DNA of 64,000 bases from Carallia brachiata. Taxonomy: Eukaryota > Streptophyta > Magnoliopsida > Malpighiales > Rhizophoraceae. Position numbers and translations under genes: made by a program. Of this stretch, positions 62,270 to 64,000 are shown one piece after another. The notes below the pieces were generated by a model. The model ran no database searches and had not been told where the DNA came from. It saw only the letters and a program-made list of their open reading frames with translations. The DNA is taken from NCBI GenBank assembly GCA_021464245.1, contig JADCRB010000114.1:3963393-4027392 (forward strand), written 5' to 3'. Position 1 is the stretch's first letter; each line of letters begins with the position of its first letter.

Positions 62270-64000
62270 TTTAATCCTTCAGTCATAAAAAAATTAGTAT
62301 TTTTCCGAGCACTATAATTTGTATAGTAAGATTAATATTTAAAATAATCATGAATTTTATGTAAATTAACAAATATTAAAAATTTACAATTTAGGTTACA
62401 TAGGAATTTTTTTTAAATAAATTTACCATTATGCCCAATTTAATAGACGAAATCCATCAAAGGTAATAACTTGTCACGATGATAGAGATCATATATTAAC
62501 ATTGTTAAAAAACATAATATTTCATATTGATTAAAAATAAATTTATAATATAATTTATAATAATTTTGAACATTCCTTACTTTCAGTCATTATTTGATAT
62601 AATATCATAATTTAATTTATCCCTTTTGTCTGTACTATTAATTTGGCCCATTTCTATGGTTTGACCTATTTTATTACAATTTCTTTGTGTCACGTGCTAG
62701 TTAGGTTTAACACGTGTCAAGATGATGCGTTAAAGAACATAATATCTCATATTAATTAAAAATATGTTTATAATATAATTTATAATAACTTCAAACTTTT
62801 TCTACTTTCAGCTTAAGTTTTTTATAATTTTTGAGACTCATTGTCATTATTTAACAACATGTAATATAAAAACATAAAGATTGGAATTTACATCAGATAC
62901 AAAAATAATCATCAAACTCAACGGCCTGATATATTTGTTATGAAAAATTCTTATGGAACCTACATTATGAATATTTAAAAGTAATGTTATATTTATTAAT
63001 TTATGCAAAGATTATATTTTTTTATATACTAACCCTAAAAATAAATATACCAGACATATTTTTATACTATTAGTTTAGATTAACGAAAGGTAATAAGATT
63101 ACAAATTATAATAAAATAAAAATAAAATGTTTAAATAACTATTTTATTATTTACTTAGCAACAACTAGTATTAGTTTAACAAAATATTATAATATTATTT
63201 TATTTATCAATAATAACAATTAATAATTAATAATAATCAATAATCATTGTGAGCTTCTAAATCAAACGACATTAACAGTATATTTGGAAGTATGAGATCG
63301 AGAATTCAAATTTTCAATCTCTCCAACTGTTCTACTTCCCCCTAATCAGTTTGTTTAAATTTAAAAAAATTTAAAAAATAATAATAATAACCAATAATCA
63401 ATTACAATTACTCAATTAGAAAAAAACAAAACCAAACATCACTTAAGTCGTCTCACCTATCTCAGTAAATCATGTTTTAACTTTCAAAACGCCATACCAA
63501 CATCTTGGTGACCCTTACAGTCCGTTTGATTTTTGGTAAAGAGTGAGGAAAAAATAGCTAAACAAAAACACAAAAATAAATGAATTTTCTTTTGAGACAA
63601 TAAAAGTGCAAGAGAAAATAAACTTTTCTCTTATGAGCTCACCAACAGCTTTGGTCATGAAGGCTCAGAAAAATAAAAAAATAAACTAATTTGATATTAA
63701 ATTACAAAATTGTCCTTATAATTTATAAGGGGACTTTTTCTTTTTCTAAAAAAATAATTGAAAGGTAAAATTGTCATTTAATATATATATATATATTTTC
63801 CCCTCCTTTCTCATTATATCTAAACAATAATTTTTTTCTTTTTTATTATTTTTTTTCTCACATACTTTTTATTTGTCTAAATACTTTTTTTGACATTTTT
63901 TTCTCACTACTTTTCTTGTTACTACGTTTTTTAAAATTTAAACACACAACTAGACCAACGGAGGAGGCAGAGGTTTTAGTCCGACCTCTGCCATCCGTCT
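62270..64000. other. AT-rich intergenic sequence with MITE debris
   Basis: Repeated short stretches (TAAAAAACATAATATTTCATAT at about 62505 and a near copy at about 62735) and TAATAATTAATAATAATCAATAATC at 63200-63250, the same family as 22020 and 58860. An (AT)n run lies at 63781-63797. No gene. Confidence 0.45.

Overview
The window is nuclear DNA from a flowering plant, very probably a eudicot. It is AT-rich, with multi-exon genes, short introns and dense small transposable elements. It holds plant-specific families: a subclass II SnRK2 kinase, a GCL-type LanC-like protein, a RABA4 fragment and an auxilin-like fragment. No prokaryotic, organellar, CRISPR or rRNA features were seen. The species cannot be fixed from the sequence alone.

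Four gene loci can be modelled exon by exon, all on the minus strand. They are a SnRK2.7-like kinase (13811-16034, 9 exons, 341 aa), a GCL-type LanC-like gene (23950-26772, 5 exons, 423 aa once one missing base is allowed for), a histone H3.3 gene (40221-40991, 4 coding exons, 136 aa, with a 5'UTR intron) and a SCAI/DUF3550 gene (43536-48283, 9 exons, about 612 aa). The kinase and SCAI genes each need one non-canonical GC-AG intron to stay in frame. The GCL gene carries an apparent one-base deletion that would truncate it at 268 residues.

Three gene relics are recognisable. One is the 3' end of a RABA4 (Rab11) gene (4138-4446). One is the pre-J-domain part of an auxilin-like protein (7596-9520, plus strand). 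One is the N-terminal part of the cohesin regulator PDS5 (54212-55160, minus strand).

The most interesting structure is at 53418-56990. Two diverged direct repeats of about 380 bp bound a 2.8 kb interior. Next to the inner edge of one repeat is a site complementary to initiator tRNA-Met, and next to the other is a polypurine tract. This is an LTR-retrotransposon layout on the minus strand. Its interior carries, in the same orientation, the apparently intron-free PDS5 fragment, and a hAT-like element rich in CCGG has inserted into it. It looks like a retroelement that captured a host gene transcript.

The rest is intergenic DNA built largely from small non-autonomous elements, several with visible target-site duplications: a Tourist/Harbinger-like element (19804-20432), hAT-like elements (29026-29585, 32032-33920, 55501-56178), elements with 9-bp and 13-bp duplications (29598-30317, 36304-36691), foldback elements, and a pair of tRNA-derived SINEs (57552-57885, 58418-58727). 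A dispersed repeat with a decaying coding frame (57243-57520, 61860-62260, part at 13290-13400) was not recognised.
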